From Nymphaea colorata (Eukaryota; Streptophyta; Magnoliopsida; Nymphaeales; Nymphaeaceae), in NCBI RefSeq assembly GCF_008831285.2, contig NC_045140.1, forward strand, positions 14,032,233 to 14,096,232: 64,000 nucleotides of DNA. The letters run 5' to 3'. A program made the position numbers and the translations under genes. This document shows positions 11,501 to 24,292 of this stretch, piece after piece. The first letter of the stretch is position 1. Each line of letters starts with the position of its first letter. The notes beneath the pieces are model-generated. The model was not told the origin of the DNA. It did not search any database and saw only the letters and a list, made by a program, of their open reading frames with translations.

Positions 11501-11997
11501 CAAAGTCTAATGTTACTCTAAGGTGCTTATTCTGGTATAGATTGTGCTAGATGCCCTAATGATCATCACTCTACAGGAGGATATGTGACTTTCTTTGGCA
11601 CCAAATCTTGTTTCTTGGCACTCGTCAAAACAAAATATCATGGTCAAATCAAGTTCAGAAGCAAAATATGAAGTGGTTGCCATAACAGCTTCATAACTTG
11701 TATGGTTGAAACAAGCCCTTGCTAATCTCACTTTTTCAATTACAGAGATCCCAAAGATATGTTGTGACAACATTGGGACAGCCTCTCTTACAATCAATCC
11801 AATTTTTCATATCCGTACTAAACACATTGAGGTACGTTATCACTTCGTGCAAGATTGCTCAAAAGGAAGTTCAAGTTATATTTGTGCCAATTGAAAGTCA
11901 GCTTGCCGATATCCTCACAAAGGCTCACCCTAGTCCACAATTTTCCTATTTGAGTAACAAGCTCAATCCCCATTCCAAGGCACTTGCTTCTGGGGTG
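8589..11997 (+). pseudogene. C2 gag end and pol remnants
   Basis: Order of recognisable pieces: the protease-like TGATYHITGNGSHL (near 8938-8985); LCGHVKSFMLSQVLHVLKI..NILFVAKLA.EKKCFFEFYP (9070-9190); integrase-type LGHPS and KCKCLPFK.SK (9360-9490); the post-integrase block HRKSKLESKPKPCIFIGYS (about 10023-10080); reverse transcriptase N-terminus (WIKEMNEELVPLQRDRTWQLVPP, 10590-10660); the catalytic LLVYVDDIIVTSSS (about 11077-11118); VGGVQYATFTRPDIAFAVNK-like remnants near 11350-11410; and an RNase H tail to about 11960. Frameshifts and stops occur throughout. It is a defective Copia polyprotein. Confidence 0.78.
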
Positions 11998-12242
11998 TGT
12001 TGAGGATAAGAAAGATAGAAGAGTAAAAGCTGGTATCCATATCGAAACCACTTAAGAAAAATTTATTATTGTAATCCTTTATCTATCCAGTAGAGATAAG
12101 GTTTCCATAACTGCATGATCAAATGTACCTATTATCCCAACAGTTAAGAGATTGGATAGGAAAGATGGATACCTACCATGTAATGCTGAATATTTAAAGG
12201 AACTAGTAAGTCTCAGTAAGTCTCCCACATAATCAAGAGAAT
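11998..12242 (+). repeat. C2 3' LTR remnant
   Basis: It starts TGTTGAGG just after the G-rich stretch CTGGGGTG, the expected polypurine tract position. Its right half matches 2956-3060. The match fades after AATCAAGAGA near 12242, so the LTR end is lost or eroded. Confidence 0.55.
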
Positions 12243-14667
12243 CCAGATTACCTGATCTCAACATGGATTCCCAGACAAAAAAAAGAAAAAATTTAGCATA
12301 TACATAAATGCATATATTCCAGTGAAGCAATAAATGCTTATTCCCTAATTTGAACACATATTTTTCTTTTCTTCGGAATTATACATGGATAAGGATAGCA
12401 AAAGTACAAGAACTACATGTTTCATTTGTCAATAAACATTCTCAAACTTGTAAGTCAAAAATATCTCTGATTTAATGTCTACATTGTTGTTGACTCTAAT
12501 CCTGTGCACCAAAACCAATTTGACTAATTTAAACCGTTGTCTTCCCTTGCAATCAATATAGGGTTTCATATTTTTTTTAAGAAAAAACGAAAAAAGTATG
12601 ATGCATGACTTTCATCGAGCATCGGGAGGAGAGGCAAAAAACCTCCCTCACCGTTAGCTAGAGGCCAACCGCCCCTCCCACCACCGGCTACCTGCTGCCG
12701 CCTTGATCTGACTGGCAGACTGGCAGTACAGCTAGGGAGAAGGGACTGGACTTTGTTTTCTATCATGTCAATAATTTTTGACGCAGCTGCCCTGCCCTGC
12801 CTTCGCAGGGGAGGCGATGGCCTCCTCTACTTCAGCCTTTTTTTTTCATAAAATGAATGCTTAAAAAAAATGGGGAAACAAAGAAAGAAAGGTGAGCCTG
12901 TCGCCTTCCGTCTCTGCTGCCAGCTTTCCCTACCCAGTGGATGGCCGCCGGTGTCGAAAGGTTGGCAGTGGTGATTGGGGAGGCGATGGCCTCCCCCTTC
13001 CTGCATAAGCGGGGAAAGCATCGGCTCCCCCATCTGTTTCAACGCTCGGGTGTCGCGCTTCACTTGCTCTTATTTTTTATTTTAAGTGAAAGTGGGCCGC
13101 CCAAACCAGCCGAGAGTTTCCCGAGCTAGGGATAAGATGCCATATATATATATATATATATATCCAATCAATTATATATATTATATATGTCATCACTTAA
13201 CACATACATGTATTTACGTATAGTTAAGTGCTTAATTGCATAAAAAAATGTAAGGCCTTACACGTAATATACGAGAAAATTTTCCCCTGCGAGGTGGAGG
13301 AAAAGTTCTGCCGGATGCATTACTACATTTTATATGTAGGAAAGTTTTGTTTAGGTGCTAATATTTCAGTAGTATTTTTAAAGTGTCCTTGATTTTAAAG
13401 TTCTTGAAGAGCGGAAAAAGTTATTTGTTAGGGCATTTCATCTCAATCACCTGGTGCCTTGCATCAAGCTTTCACGTGAGGTTTCCAGCAATTGAAGCAT
13501 TCCCTAGCCTTCTCAACCTTTTTGAGACTGAGAGAAGGATATAGTCTAAGACCATTAGCAAGGCATATGTTATGTGTTATAAACTAGAAATAACTAAATC
13601 CCCTATTAGTTAAATGGAAGATTTTTTTTTTCCTTATAAGGACGAAAATGAAACTTACAAAAAAAATAGTATCATACAATTACCAAATTTCCTTTCTAGT
13701 AAAGAACATGTCTTTGCATGTTAATGACATAACATGGTAAGTGCCTTTATAAGCCCCTGACTGGAAAATGATCCTGGCATCCTCCTACCCAAAAGGAAAT
13801 ATATTCTCCTTTATTTTGAATTATTAAGTAGAAGAGTCTTAAAAAGGAATTTCTGAAAACTGGGTCATGTTTGCAGTTTGATGGGACAATCAATCCTAAC
13901 CGGAGTTGGATTAGCATTTCTCACCACATCTATGATCAACATTTGATACGATGTCACGTAATTGAGTGAATATTTTCTTTTGGCATGTAGCTTTTTAACA
14001 ATTTATTGCTAAAACTGAGCGGCTATTTTTTATTTTCAAAAATAAAATGCTGATGTGTTATTTGCCCAAAAGTTAGGTACTTTTGTACAACTTTTACTTT
14101 ATTATAGACAGCAGTTGAACTAAAAGAAAAATCCTGACCTAAACCTTCATAGGAATAGGCGGAGAAACCTTTGGGGCGCTTGGCACCCAGAATATATTAT
14201 TAATGTCCATTGATTTTACTTCAAAATTTGGGGTACATTCATGTGTTACCAAGTTTCATAGATCTCTCCCCACCTTGCAAAGAAACAATTTATTGCTGGT
14301 GCCAAACAGCCTCTTTGACTGCACAGTGATGTCACTAAGCTTTGGCTTATCCAAGGAATTGATACCAATAAAAATGACAGGATGACTGCCAGCCATGGCT
14401 CGAACTCATTTGGGTCGAGGACACGACATGATCAAAGTGATAATTTGTAAGAGCAATTGGGAGCTGTTTAACTAAAAATTTACATTTAAAGAAAGAAGCC
14501 TAACATGGATCTTGGGATGATTACTTCACACTTCACAAGCCAATAATACAAGGAGTTGCTTTGATTCACATGAACAAGAAGCACCAGAGCTTTCCGTTTG
14601 AAGCAAGTACCAAAGCCCTTTTGTCAGGCCAGCCCTGCTGCTTAACATGGTCCAAACACGGCAGCTT
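12243..14667. other. Spacer between C2 and the P450 gene; GC-rich island at 12600-13130
   Basis: No gene could be supported. The stretch 12600-13130 is clearly more GC-rich than its flanks and contains the imperfect palindrome GAGGCGATGGCCTCC twice (near 12810 and 12980). Its short open frames have no recognisable domain. Around it lies ordinary AT-rich sequence. The last few hundred bases (14390-14667) lie 3' of the P450 stop codon and may include its 3' untranslated region. Confidence 0.5.
13142..13162. repeat. (AT)n microsatellite
   Basis: About ten uninterrupted AT units, followed by more AT-rich imperfect repeat up to 13190. Confidence 0.9.
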
Positions 14668-16507
14668 TCAGCCGGATTTTGTCAAAAACCGAACTGAGTT
14701 CCGGCGAACAGCCCGGCACACAAGCGGCTTCCTCATCTCAAGCGACATTCGTAGCTGTTCAGATAGGTCCACAGCCCGCCTCGGATCCGCATATGGAGAG
14801 GGGAGCCAGTTGAAGTGGTGGAGCAGCCTAGCAAGCCATAGATGAACCGTGGCCAAGCCCAGTGCCTTGCCGGGGCACGCCCTCCGGCCGGACCCAAATG
14901 GAGCTAGCCTGAGGTCTGAGCCCATAATGCTGATGTCTTCTTCTAGGAACCGTTCTGGTTTAAACTGACCTGGGTCCTTCCAGATAGATGCGTCGTGGGT
15001 GATGGCCCACATGTTGACCATAGCCGTAGTGCCAGCTGGCACAAACCATTTGCCCACGTGGACGTCGTGGATGGCAAGCCGTGCCCATGAGAGAAGTGGA
15101 CCTGGTGGGTGCAGCCGGAGTACTTCCTTGACAATGGCGTGGAGGACAGTGAGCTTGGGTAGGTCCGAGTCTTGGACCTCCCGGGTGGAGCCTACGTGCA
15201 GGTCGATCTCTTGTTGGGCTCGAGCCTGGATGTCCGGGTGCAGCACCATCCTCGCCATAACCCATTCCATTAGGATGGCCACTGTGTCCGTACCTCGAAA
15301 TATCATCTCCTAAAACAATTTCATTAAACAAAAACGAGTAAGAAAATTGACAAAACTAATCCACTTTAATATTGTAGTTACCAAATTAGTTCTACTTATT
15401 TTAACTATGACTATTAAAACCTCCATATATTTGAACGGTGTCTGAACCAGGAGGTGAATTAGAAAGAGTTAAATAAAAAAGGGAAACAAGCTATAGACTT
15501 TTCTTTTTAATTACGTTACGTGTAGTTTATTTTTCAAAAATTATTACAATGGATGGGTCGTTACTTACCCAAAGAACGGCCAGCATGTCCATATCTGAAA
15601 GCCTGTCCTCGTCCGGCAGGCCGAGCAGAATGCTGAGAAAATCGCCGCCGCCGCCGCCGCCATCACCATCACCACTGGCGGCATTATGCATCTTACGCTC
15701 GGCCACGATGCGGCCGAGGTAAGTGAAAACCTTGGTTCGCAATTCATCGGATCTCCTTCCAATGGACTGAAGATCCAAAATCCGAATGGGAAAATAATCC
15801 CCCCAGTTGAACTTTCCCAGTAACTCGTACCCTTCCTTCACCATTTCTACCAATTCCTCCCTCTCTTCCTCCACCCACCTCCCAAACACCGTCATCCAAA
15901 CACTCCTGAGGGAGGCCGCTTGTAGCGCCCACCTCAGCTCCACCACCCCATCTCTTTCCCTCCTCTTGCATAGGCATAGACCTTCCATCAACTCTCCGAT
16001 GCACCCCTGTCGCCACGCCTCCGACCTGGCAATCCGCCTCGGGCAGAAGAGGTGAGTCGCCACAATGCGGCGGAGGCGGCGCCAGTGCTCACCGGACGGA
16101 GCGAACCCGACGGCCCGATGAAACATGAGACGGCGTGCCGAGTCCTTGATCGGCCGGTTCGAAAAGGCGGATCCGGTCAGGATTTCCCGAGCCGTATCAG
16201 GGTGGCTGGCAATGACGAGACGGGTGTGACCGAGGGAGAAGGCCATGAGGCGGGTGGCCTCGAGGGCAGCGGAAGCCTTTGCGAGAATGCGGTGGGACTG
16301 CGGGCTGGCCAGGAGAGAGGGGCTGCCGAGGAAAGGTAAGCCAGCAGGCCCGGGGATCGGCGGAGAGCCGCCGCCGCTACGGAAGGCCAAGCGCCAGGCA
16401 AAGCCGCCGGCATACGGCCAAAAGTTGAGGATGAGGAGGATGATGAGGAGGGAGATGAAAAGGAGAGACGGCCATTGGTCGAAGCAGGAGAGGGAGAAAG
16501 TTGTCAT
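14668..16507 (-). CDS. CYP78A-like cytochrome P450 monooxygenase (exons 16507-15569 and 15309-14668)
   Basis: Two exons joined by a 259-bp GT-AG intron (15310-15568; donor GTAAGT, acceptor TTTTAG) give 526 residues, normal for the family. The N-terminus is a hydrophobic anchor (about residues 13-33) for the ER membrane, followed by the proline hinge PPIPGP (49-54). The I-helix motif FRGTDT is at 317-322, ExxR is E375..R378, PERF is at 431-434, and the haem loop [10 protein letters not shown] is at 451-460 with ligand Cys458. The segments [30 protein letters not shown] and LLSWARLA are typical of CYP78A. CYP78A enzymes (such as KLUH/CYP78A5) promote organ and seed growth through an unidentified mobile signal; that role is inferred from family. 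No frame damage was seen. A (GCC)n tract encodes a run of six glycines before the intron. The subfamily member is not assigned. Confidence 0.93.
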
Positions 16508-16573
16508 GGCGATGAGGGTGGCAGTGGTAGTAATGACGGAGAAGAGGCGAGTGAAGAGTGGACGACTCCCGAT

Positions 16574-16597
16574 TTATATATATAGCATGAGCACGTG
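16574..16597 (-). promoter_or_regulatory. Probable core promoter of the CYP78A-like gene (TATA box and G-box)
   Basis: On the minus strand TATATATAAAT (16574-16584) lies about 67-77 bp upstream of the ATG at 16507, a reasonable TATA position for a short leader. A CACGTG G-box core (16592-16597) sits just upstream of it. The assignment rests on motif and position only. Confidence 0.45.
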
Positions 16598-17841
16598 GGG
16601 GCCGCTCTCGTGATTCTTTGTCTATATAATGGTAGTTTGGAAAGAAATTTCTCACTTTTTTTTTTTTCTTTGTGAAGCAGGAAAAAAAGAAAAGGACATT
16701 GCCTCAGGCTAATGTCATAAACATCATCATGAACAAATCTTTGACAAATAATGCAACTTTATTATGTCGTATGTTAACATTAAAGCTTATACATAATGAA
16801 AGAAAGCTTTTTTATTTAATTTTGTTTTGCATTTAGACTGTTGAAAGTTTCCAAAAATTACAAAAAGGAGAGTCTTTTGTGTACACGCCTGGCTGGGGAC
16901 GGGAAGCCCATGTTTGAAGTAGTTGAGGTGCTTTGTATTTCTGGGAAATGGTAATCGACTGGCAATCTTAGGAAAAAAAATTCTGGGAAAGTTATCATGG
17001 AGTTAGGAGAGCTGTGCATGCAACTTGGGAAGGTTGGCGTGGTTAATGTAACTGGTTTTCTCAGGGATGGAATTTCCCAATGCAATAGTAAGTTTGGGTA
17101 CTGTTTAGGAAACCCAATGAGTGTGCTGCCTTTAAATTACTATTATATATCAAATATTTAGGAAATAGAACAATAACTTTTTTTTATTAAAGAGAGCATT
17201 TGACATAATGAGCATTATGTCCTTAAAACCACTGGCAGAGCCATATATATATATATAAGCTGGTGCTCCTCTAGAAAATTTTTCTAGCTCCACCATTCCT
17301 TGTGGCACATTTTTCAAAAAAAAAAATATTCCTATTCCAAAAAAGAGAGGGGGAGGGAGACAGATGCTTATAAATGTTTTTATATTCAATGACAAGTGCT
17401 AGCTAGACACAATCGTACTATATTTCTTGAAACAACAGCATGGCATCTTCGAGAATCATATATTCTCCTTATCAAACACACGTTGACATTGCACCTCCTT
17501 ATCGTTCTAATTTTGAGGCCATATATGTAATCTTATGTGGGCCAACCAGTACATTAATGAGGTAATATGAGGACTCGAGGGGGTTGGTATAATAGAATTT
17601 GTTACGGAACGACACGTGAAGGGTCATTGAGGTAAGTTCATGAAACAGTATGTTCATAAGAATTAAGAACTATGTTCTTCCATGTTAGAGAAGAGAAAAA
17701 AGGGTCTATGTCAATATGTATTGTGAACTAGGTTCTTAATTTATTTCTAATTGAGAATGAAATAAACCAGCTATCAACCATATTTTAAGTTAACTGTTAG
17801 ATTACTAAAAACAGGCGCAGGCTGCCCCAAAACGTATAGTA

Positions 17842-17890
17842 TTATGGTCACATTTATTTTGAAGATCCTTCAAAATAAATGTGACCATAA
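17842..17890. repeat. Perfect inverted repeat: 22-bp arms, 5-base loop
   Basis: The left arm 17842-17863 (TTATGGTCACATTTATTTTG plus AA) is the exact reverse complement of the right arm 17869-17890. The loop is GATCC. Weak complementarity may continue outward for another 10-15 bases on each side. It could be the core of a foldback MITE or a small-RNA-type hairpin. No target duplication was recognised. Confidence 0.9.
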
Positions 17891-20800
17891 AAGCATTATC
17901 ATACAGTTTAATGTTCTTAAAAAATTTGATGTGATTTTCTTGAACATTTTTTTTTTCCATTTAAAAGCCCAAATACTTTGATCTCATGATTCCTTGCAAA
18001 GGGCCAAGAAAATCCCGAAGACTCAGATTTGTGACTTAGCTTTCATCCTGGCTCAGAAAGCATGATTGTGGCACACCATGACATAAGGACACACTCTGCA
18101 ACCATGAGAAGCGCATGCCCCATCTAACAGGCCACCTTCCAGAAACAACTTTCTTGTGTTAACTCTTTCATTTACTTTCTTTTCCGGTCTTGAATATTTG
18201 CAGTTTTAAAGTAAAATTCAAGCTCAATAATATATATGAATCAACAAATTGGTCAATAGTTATCTCATATTATCATATCAAAAGTGATTTCTGATACAAC
18301 TCTATGATCCAAAATGTGTTGTGTGTGGCAGCCTAATCGGTGACGTGCACATTTATGTAATATGCAAATGAATATACATTGTTTTTTTATTAGCTTTTAA
18401 ATTCTTAGCGAAAATAGAGAAAAGATTGGTCCAAGAAATTTAAAAAAAAAACGGTATTTGGGTATGCAATAGAAACACATTCCTGTTAGGGATTATGTGA
18501 TCTTGCTGAGTAATTAGATTGTCCTTCTTAAGTAAGTGGTTTTTTTTAATTGTTTGAAAATAAAGAACCATTTTTGTGGTGGCAACATTGATGAATCGCG
18601 TGGCTATTACCTTCAAAGCAATGTTGTAAAAATTGGTTTAAATTGAATTATCGGTGAATACTTATATCATTTATTTTTCCACAACGAATATAATAATATT
18701 TTTGCTGATTATTAATTGATTCAGTTGAACCAGCCACTAAATCGGCCGATTCGATTCGATTTGATCATGTGGAACCATATTGCATACTTGACGAATAAAT
18801 ATTTTGTACCTCGCTGAAAAATCGGAGATACCAACCACATATTATTTATCGAATCAAATTCTTTCTCGCTCAAAAAATCCGTCTGGACTCTTTCTCAAAC
18901 TAATGAAGAGATCTTGGTGGAATTGCCACATACCCATGATGAAGATCCTGGGATGAACTGGTAAGGATCTGCCTCATCCCATATGATGCAATTGGCCCCG
19001 AGAGGAATAGCATAGCTCGTTGAGCTCTGCTAGTTCAATTCCCATGAGCATATCACTGTGGTACATGGGGTGAGAGCATTGTACTAGTGGACAGGCACCA
19101 ACGCAGCCCTCACTTAGGGCGAAGAGGGAAAATGGGAGAGCTCTGCCTCTCATCCGGGGGCCGAGATAATCCTGGACAATAAGCCAGAACAACTGATGCG
19201 CAATAAATAGCATATTAAGTGCAAATGCAGATATACTTTAGACTATAATCTAAGATAACTATAAAACAACTAAAATGTGCACGGGCCCATTTGCATGACA
19301 CAAAAAATCATGTCAGGTTTCCACTTTTAGCAGCAAAACTGGTCTTAGAAAGTGCTGAAACCAAATTTTGGTGTAGTTTAGCGTCAACCTAATCAGTCTT
19401 ACTAGATAATGCATTAAGGAGGAAAGTCGAGTTCTTCAATCGGCAGATCAAGGACATACGGATCGACTAGAATATGGCTTTTTAGGTGCATACATTGTTT
19501 TGCAGTACATAAAAAGACAATGGTACAATTCAGATCCAGAAATCATAGACTGTAGCAGACAGCTCCTCAATTTGTGGGACCTCAGTTAATAGCATACAGA
19601 TATGACCAAGATGTTTGACCATGAGCTAAAACAGCCGGCCTCAATCCTAGCATAAATCTTCAAATCATTCATAGTAGAACGATAATGTGGTGTTTTTAGA
19701 TGCACGAAATTGGTTTAAATGATTACAGTTATTGCCAATTAAACACAAAGGCAGACTGGCAGTACAATGATTGAATATGGGACATCATCATGTTCACACA
19801 AAGATAACATCTAGCTTCACTCTGCATTCACATGTGAGTTGCCTTGCACCAGGCATGGGTCCAGAGATAAGGCTGATTTTGATTTATTTGATAGTGATTG
19901 AACATGAACATGGTTGTAGAACATCATTTGGACTAGCTTAAAGACATGATCTTGTATATTTGTGGCAATTTTAAGCTGTAAATAAGCATTGGATTCTCTC
20001 CTTTGGTATCAAGGAAAAGAAAATGACCACTAATGCTAGATATAGTTGGCAGTATGATTTGATTGTACCCCCAATATTTCTTGTTATAGTTACATTAAAT
20101 TGACTACAGGTTGTGCCTCAGCAATCTGCGTTTACATTTTGTGGAGTATCATTAAATAATTTACATGGTACAGCAACTTTATGAATGTCACCAAGTTGAA
20201 GAGAAATTATTCATGAGTTTTGGAGATAGCACTCGTTTCTGCAAGAGAAGATATGTGCCTTCATATAGCTTGAAGAAACCAGGTTTCTGCCAATCAGAGA
20301 CATGCCAATGTGCAACTGACGGTGATTCATACCTATGCAACCCTTGACCACTAATACTGAAATAATTACAACTATGCAGTTTATGGCTTACATACTCAAG
20401 CCATTGTGTTCTGAATCTACTGAATACTTCTTGTGTTATAAGAGTCTCTTATCAACCATATGGTTTGAAGAAACCAATTACTTGAACTTAATTGCAGGAA
20501 ATATAGGTAAAGAATATTCTTAATTTTAGGAACTAAAAAATTCATTGCCTGCTCAAGTTTGTGCCCGAATGGCTTTCCCAGCCTGCAAATCAAGAGATTA
20601 TACGCCGTATTAACAAACTCTCCATGTTGAAGTGAATTTCTCATGTTAAACTGAAACAAATGTCATTGGCATGGAATTAGAGATCTGTACAGCAAAGTTA
20701 GAACTTAGAATTGTGTTTCGACACTAAAGTCATGTTTGAAACCTAATCTTAGCACCAAAATTAAATGAAAAGGGATAATGTGTGGCAGAGGCCCATATGG

Positions 20801-21085
20801 ACTAGTGCTGACAATTGCCCACACCGGCCCACATAAATTTATTTATTTGCACATTCAAATCTCATGGTCATTTCATTATTTACGTACGGACTGCCCCTAA
20901 AAAGTTTTTGATGCATTAATAGTGCACCTCAACCAGAAATTTCTGGCTTTGCCACTAAGACTATATCGTCACTGTACCTTGTTGGAAAGACGAAACCTAC
21001 TTCAGGAATACTAACTTTGATGCTTAAGACTAAAGACTTTTCTTTAACATGGTTTTAATGCCATCCACATAGGAAGGCAGTACTT

Positions 21086-21100
21086 GAGAGAGAGAGAGAG
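21086..21100. repeat. (GA)n microsatellite
   Basis: Short uninterrupted GA run. Confidence 0.85.
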
Positions 21101-24100
21101 TCAGTACCATATGCGTTCAGATTGAACACAGAGACCCATGTCCCCAATATTAGCCTCTGATAATACTGGGAGTTTGATCCTTCTTTTGAATTATTGGTGG
21201 AAGAAAAAGAAGAAGAAGAAGAAGGAAAATTCTGATAACAAAACTTCCAAACAATGACCTTCTGAATTCATGATAATATGTGGGAGGAAATCCAAGATCG
21301 TGGCTGTAGATTTTCCAGAGATAAGAAAGCCCTAGCTTAGGGGCTCTTTTACCGATGGCCACAACTCAGTGAGAGGAGGTTGCAATCAATCTTTATCATG
21401 AAGTGGGGAGAAGTTTCTGCATCAACGAATGATTACACACACGTACTTCCAGTTAGAAGACGAGTTTGGACCTGGCGGGTCCGGGTCTGGTACTGGCATA
21501 ACAGTATGACAAGGACATTAAAATTTAATTGTGGTGGGTCCCGCTACCACTTTCCCAGGAGATGGAAGGGAGGGTCCCACGTGGCTTTTCCCCACTGTCG
21601 AAGTATGTGCCTGGCCCCACTGTTGTTGGAGGGTCCCATGGTCCATTTTGGTCACGGATGACCCGACCCGACTTCTAGTGTAAGGTGGACCCAAACATTC
21701 AGAGAATATGTGGTTCAGGTTTGAGCTGTGAATATCCTTCTCCCTTGGAGAAGAGGAAACTTCATCAGTATCTTTTTTAATGATTTGGAGATTACTCTAT
21801 ATGGAGTTTATGCAGGAGGCTCAGTTTTGACCTTCTGCGCAAGCCTAAGCAGGTATAAGCTTAGACAACAAGATACTAACCTCAGGGTTTTATATAGTTG
21901 ACAGGGTGGAAACTTGGAGCTTGAATTTTTAGAGCCAAGAAAGCCTCGATGTGAACCCAACCACTTGGTGTTGATAAAAGGTTTTATATTTCCCTAGTTG
22001 AGAGTTAACATGAGGTGCCCAACCAGTAGATATACTTGGTTTAAGAGTGATTAAGTCCTAAACACCAGGTTAGATGGCAATAACAAGGTTTAGGGTCGCC
22101 TCAGCTTGCCAAGGGGTTGATGCCCATGTCACTAAAACCAGCAAGCGACCCTCTACTAGCCACTGGCCTGACACAGTACACCAAACCCCTGGGGGCTGTA
22201 TTTAAAAAGAAAAAGACACCAAACTAAGTTTCTCCCTTAATTATTCATGGTCATTAAACCGTGTTTCTCACCTAAATTTGGTGTCATCCGAACAGGCTAT
22301 GCATGGTCAGGTTCCTAAGACACCAACATCCTAGCAATGTAAGCCCGAATAATCCGAGATATCCCAACTTTTTATGCCTTATATTTGGGATTTTAGTTCT
22401 GGATAGCTACTTCTATATTTGGAGACTTTCAATCTGTTCTTAGTAGACCTGCATTTAGACTTCTCCGAAATTATTCAGAATCTGATTCCACAGCATTGAT
22501 TCCATATCTTTTTTCCCAATTTGGGGGGATCAGCAAGTTGGGGTTTAGACACATATTTACTGGATTATGCCAAGACATGCGGTCCAAACATCCAAGTTAG
22601 AGAACTTTCCAAGTGTTACCCTGCCCAGGTGAACACAGCCCTTTTTGGCAAGGTTTTGCCTTTCGTTGTTGCTCAACTAGAAGAGTTTCCAAGAAGAAGC
22701 TCTCTCTGGTAAGAACAAGAGGAAAAACATCCCATTTGCTACTTCACCAAGATCTGCTTTTCTTAGTCTTTTCAATAAGCAGTTTCCCATTATGGTAAGC
22801 ATTCATCTTCTTATGTAAAGTTCCATCTAATTAAAAAACTTGGTGGCAACTCTCCGCACTAAAACCAAGACAATAAACTTTTTGCATTCATAGAACTTTG
22901 TTTAATGTTTTTATTTCTTGATACTTATGATTGAATAAAGAAATAGATTGAAAAGTTAACCTCCTGCTTTTCCTTTCCCATATATAACAACTTTGAGGTT
23001 ACATAATGTCTGCCGAAGACCCATTTCTGCATAGACCATGAGCTAGTGCACTATGATAAAATCCCATTAGAATTGATTTCTAATTCTTGGACACCAGTGT
23101 GTGTGGGACCTCACTAGCTGGCTTCGTCAAGAAGAAAAGGCATGGGGGGAAAAAAGTAAACTCGTGAAAGAATACTACGGATTCAATTACTTGCCATTCA
23201 TTATTGTTTTATGTGGACATGGTAGGTCATGATGGACAAAACCTTGAGTGGGATATGCTCACTCAACTGACCCTTCCCAGTTGAGTATGGACCCGTCATG
23301 TCCAAGCATTTGTACTCATGGGTGACCCATAATCCATCACGTGGGATCCATAAGCCCATAGAAACAACCTAACAGATAAGTGACATTCCCATGGATTTCC
23401 AAGCTTGGATTTTGAAAATTGCTTGTGGGGTTTGATTGAGATGAGACCCAGATCCTCATTTTCGAATGGATATTTATCCTATTCTCTTAAGGGGCATCTG
23501 ATTGCTTCACATTTGAAATCCATTGACTTGATGTGGATATGATATGGCATACTTTTGCTAATGTGGAAAAAAAAATCATAGTTAACTGCAATAAATTCTT
23601 TTTCCTTCCAGTCACATCTTTAACTACGGATAACTATGTATTGAGCTTAGTGATTTAAGGGCTTTCAAAGGCTTAATTGCTTTAAATTGAATAATAATTA
23701 TTATAATAAATTTAAATTTTAAGACAATATGATGGTTACGATACCAACAACCTAGATTCCCCTGTACGTTTCGACACTGCCATATTCTGCCTATCTGGTG
23801 ACCTTTAACAGTCTCTCAGACAAGGTGAATGGCGCTCCCCATGGTCACCCAGAAAGAGAGAGGGAGGAGATGGAAGAACGCTGTTGGTCACAGTAAAGGT
23901 ACAATTATTGGTCGCTATGTGCATGACAGGAAATTTCCTTTTGTGGTGTTGCATATATGCACAATCTACAAGTATAAATAAATATATGCATGTTATATTA
24001 TTCCAAATCTTTGTGTAGCTATTGATAAACTTAACTGCATAGATGGGTTTTATATGTTCAGAAACATAAGAATAAAAGAATGGTGATCATCGATTTTGAT

Positions 24101-24268
24101 CTCCTATAAAATCTTATCTACACATGAAAAGATTATGATTTATTTATATCTCTAAGCTTTTGCATATCAAATTAAACGGGAACAGCCCACGCTGATGGCG
24201 TGCTGAAAACAAGGTAGACAGTAGGAACAAAGCAATGACCTTGGAGATAAACGAAGAGACACTCGGGT

Positions 24269-24292
24269 TCTCTCTCTCTCTCTCTCTCTCTC
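24269..24292. repeat. (TC)n microsatellite
   Basis: Twelve TC units, continuing as imperfect CCCTCCCTCTCTC to about 24305. Confidence 0.9.

Larger units (their letters stand above)
2956..12242 (+). mobile_element. C2: degenerate Ty1/Copia retrotransposon split by an hAT insertion
   Basis: An LTR-like block at about 2956-3060 resembles 12130-12240 (both contain ACCTACCATGTAAT and a CTCCCAC..AATCAAGAGA-type stretch). An initiator-tRNA-Met type binding site follows at 3177. Between the LTRs lie a UBN2-type gag (3189-3861, resuming at 8589), a protease (TGATYHITG near 8938), integrase remnants, reverse transcriptase (LLVYVDDIIVTSSS near 11077-11118) and RNase H remnants up to about 11960. The whole is riddled with stops. 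Its coding sequence belongs to a different Copia lineage from C1, C4, C5 and C6. The hAT at 3870-8580 is nested in its gag. Confidence 0.8.

Noticed and set aside
14999-16613. Long open frames on the plus strand and in other minus frames across the P450 gene
   Set aside because: They are antisense or out-of-phase shadows of GC-rich P450 exons; the true frame has all family motifs and clean splice sites.
18974-19213. 79-codon minus-strand frame with protein-like composition
   Set aside because: No recognisable domain, splice partner or similarity to the transposons here; not enough to call a gene.
22521-22798. Two overlapping short frames in an exon-like GC patch
   Set aside because: Short, overlapping in different phases and without known motifs or consistent splice context.
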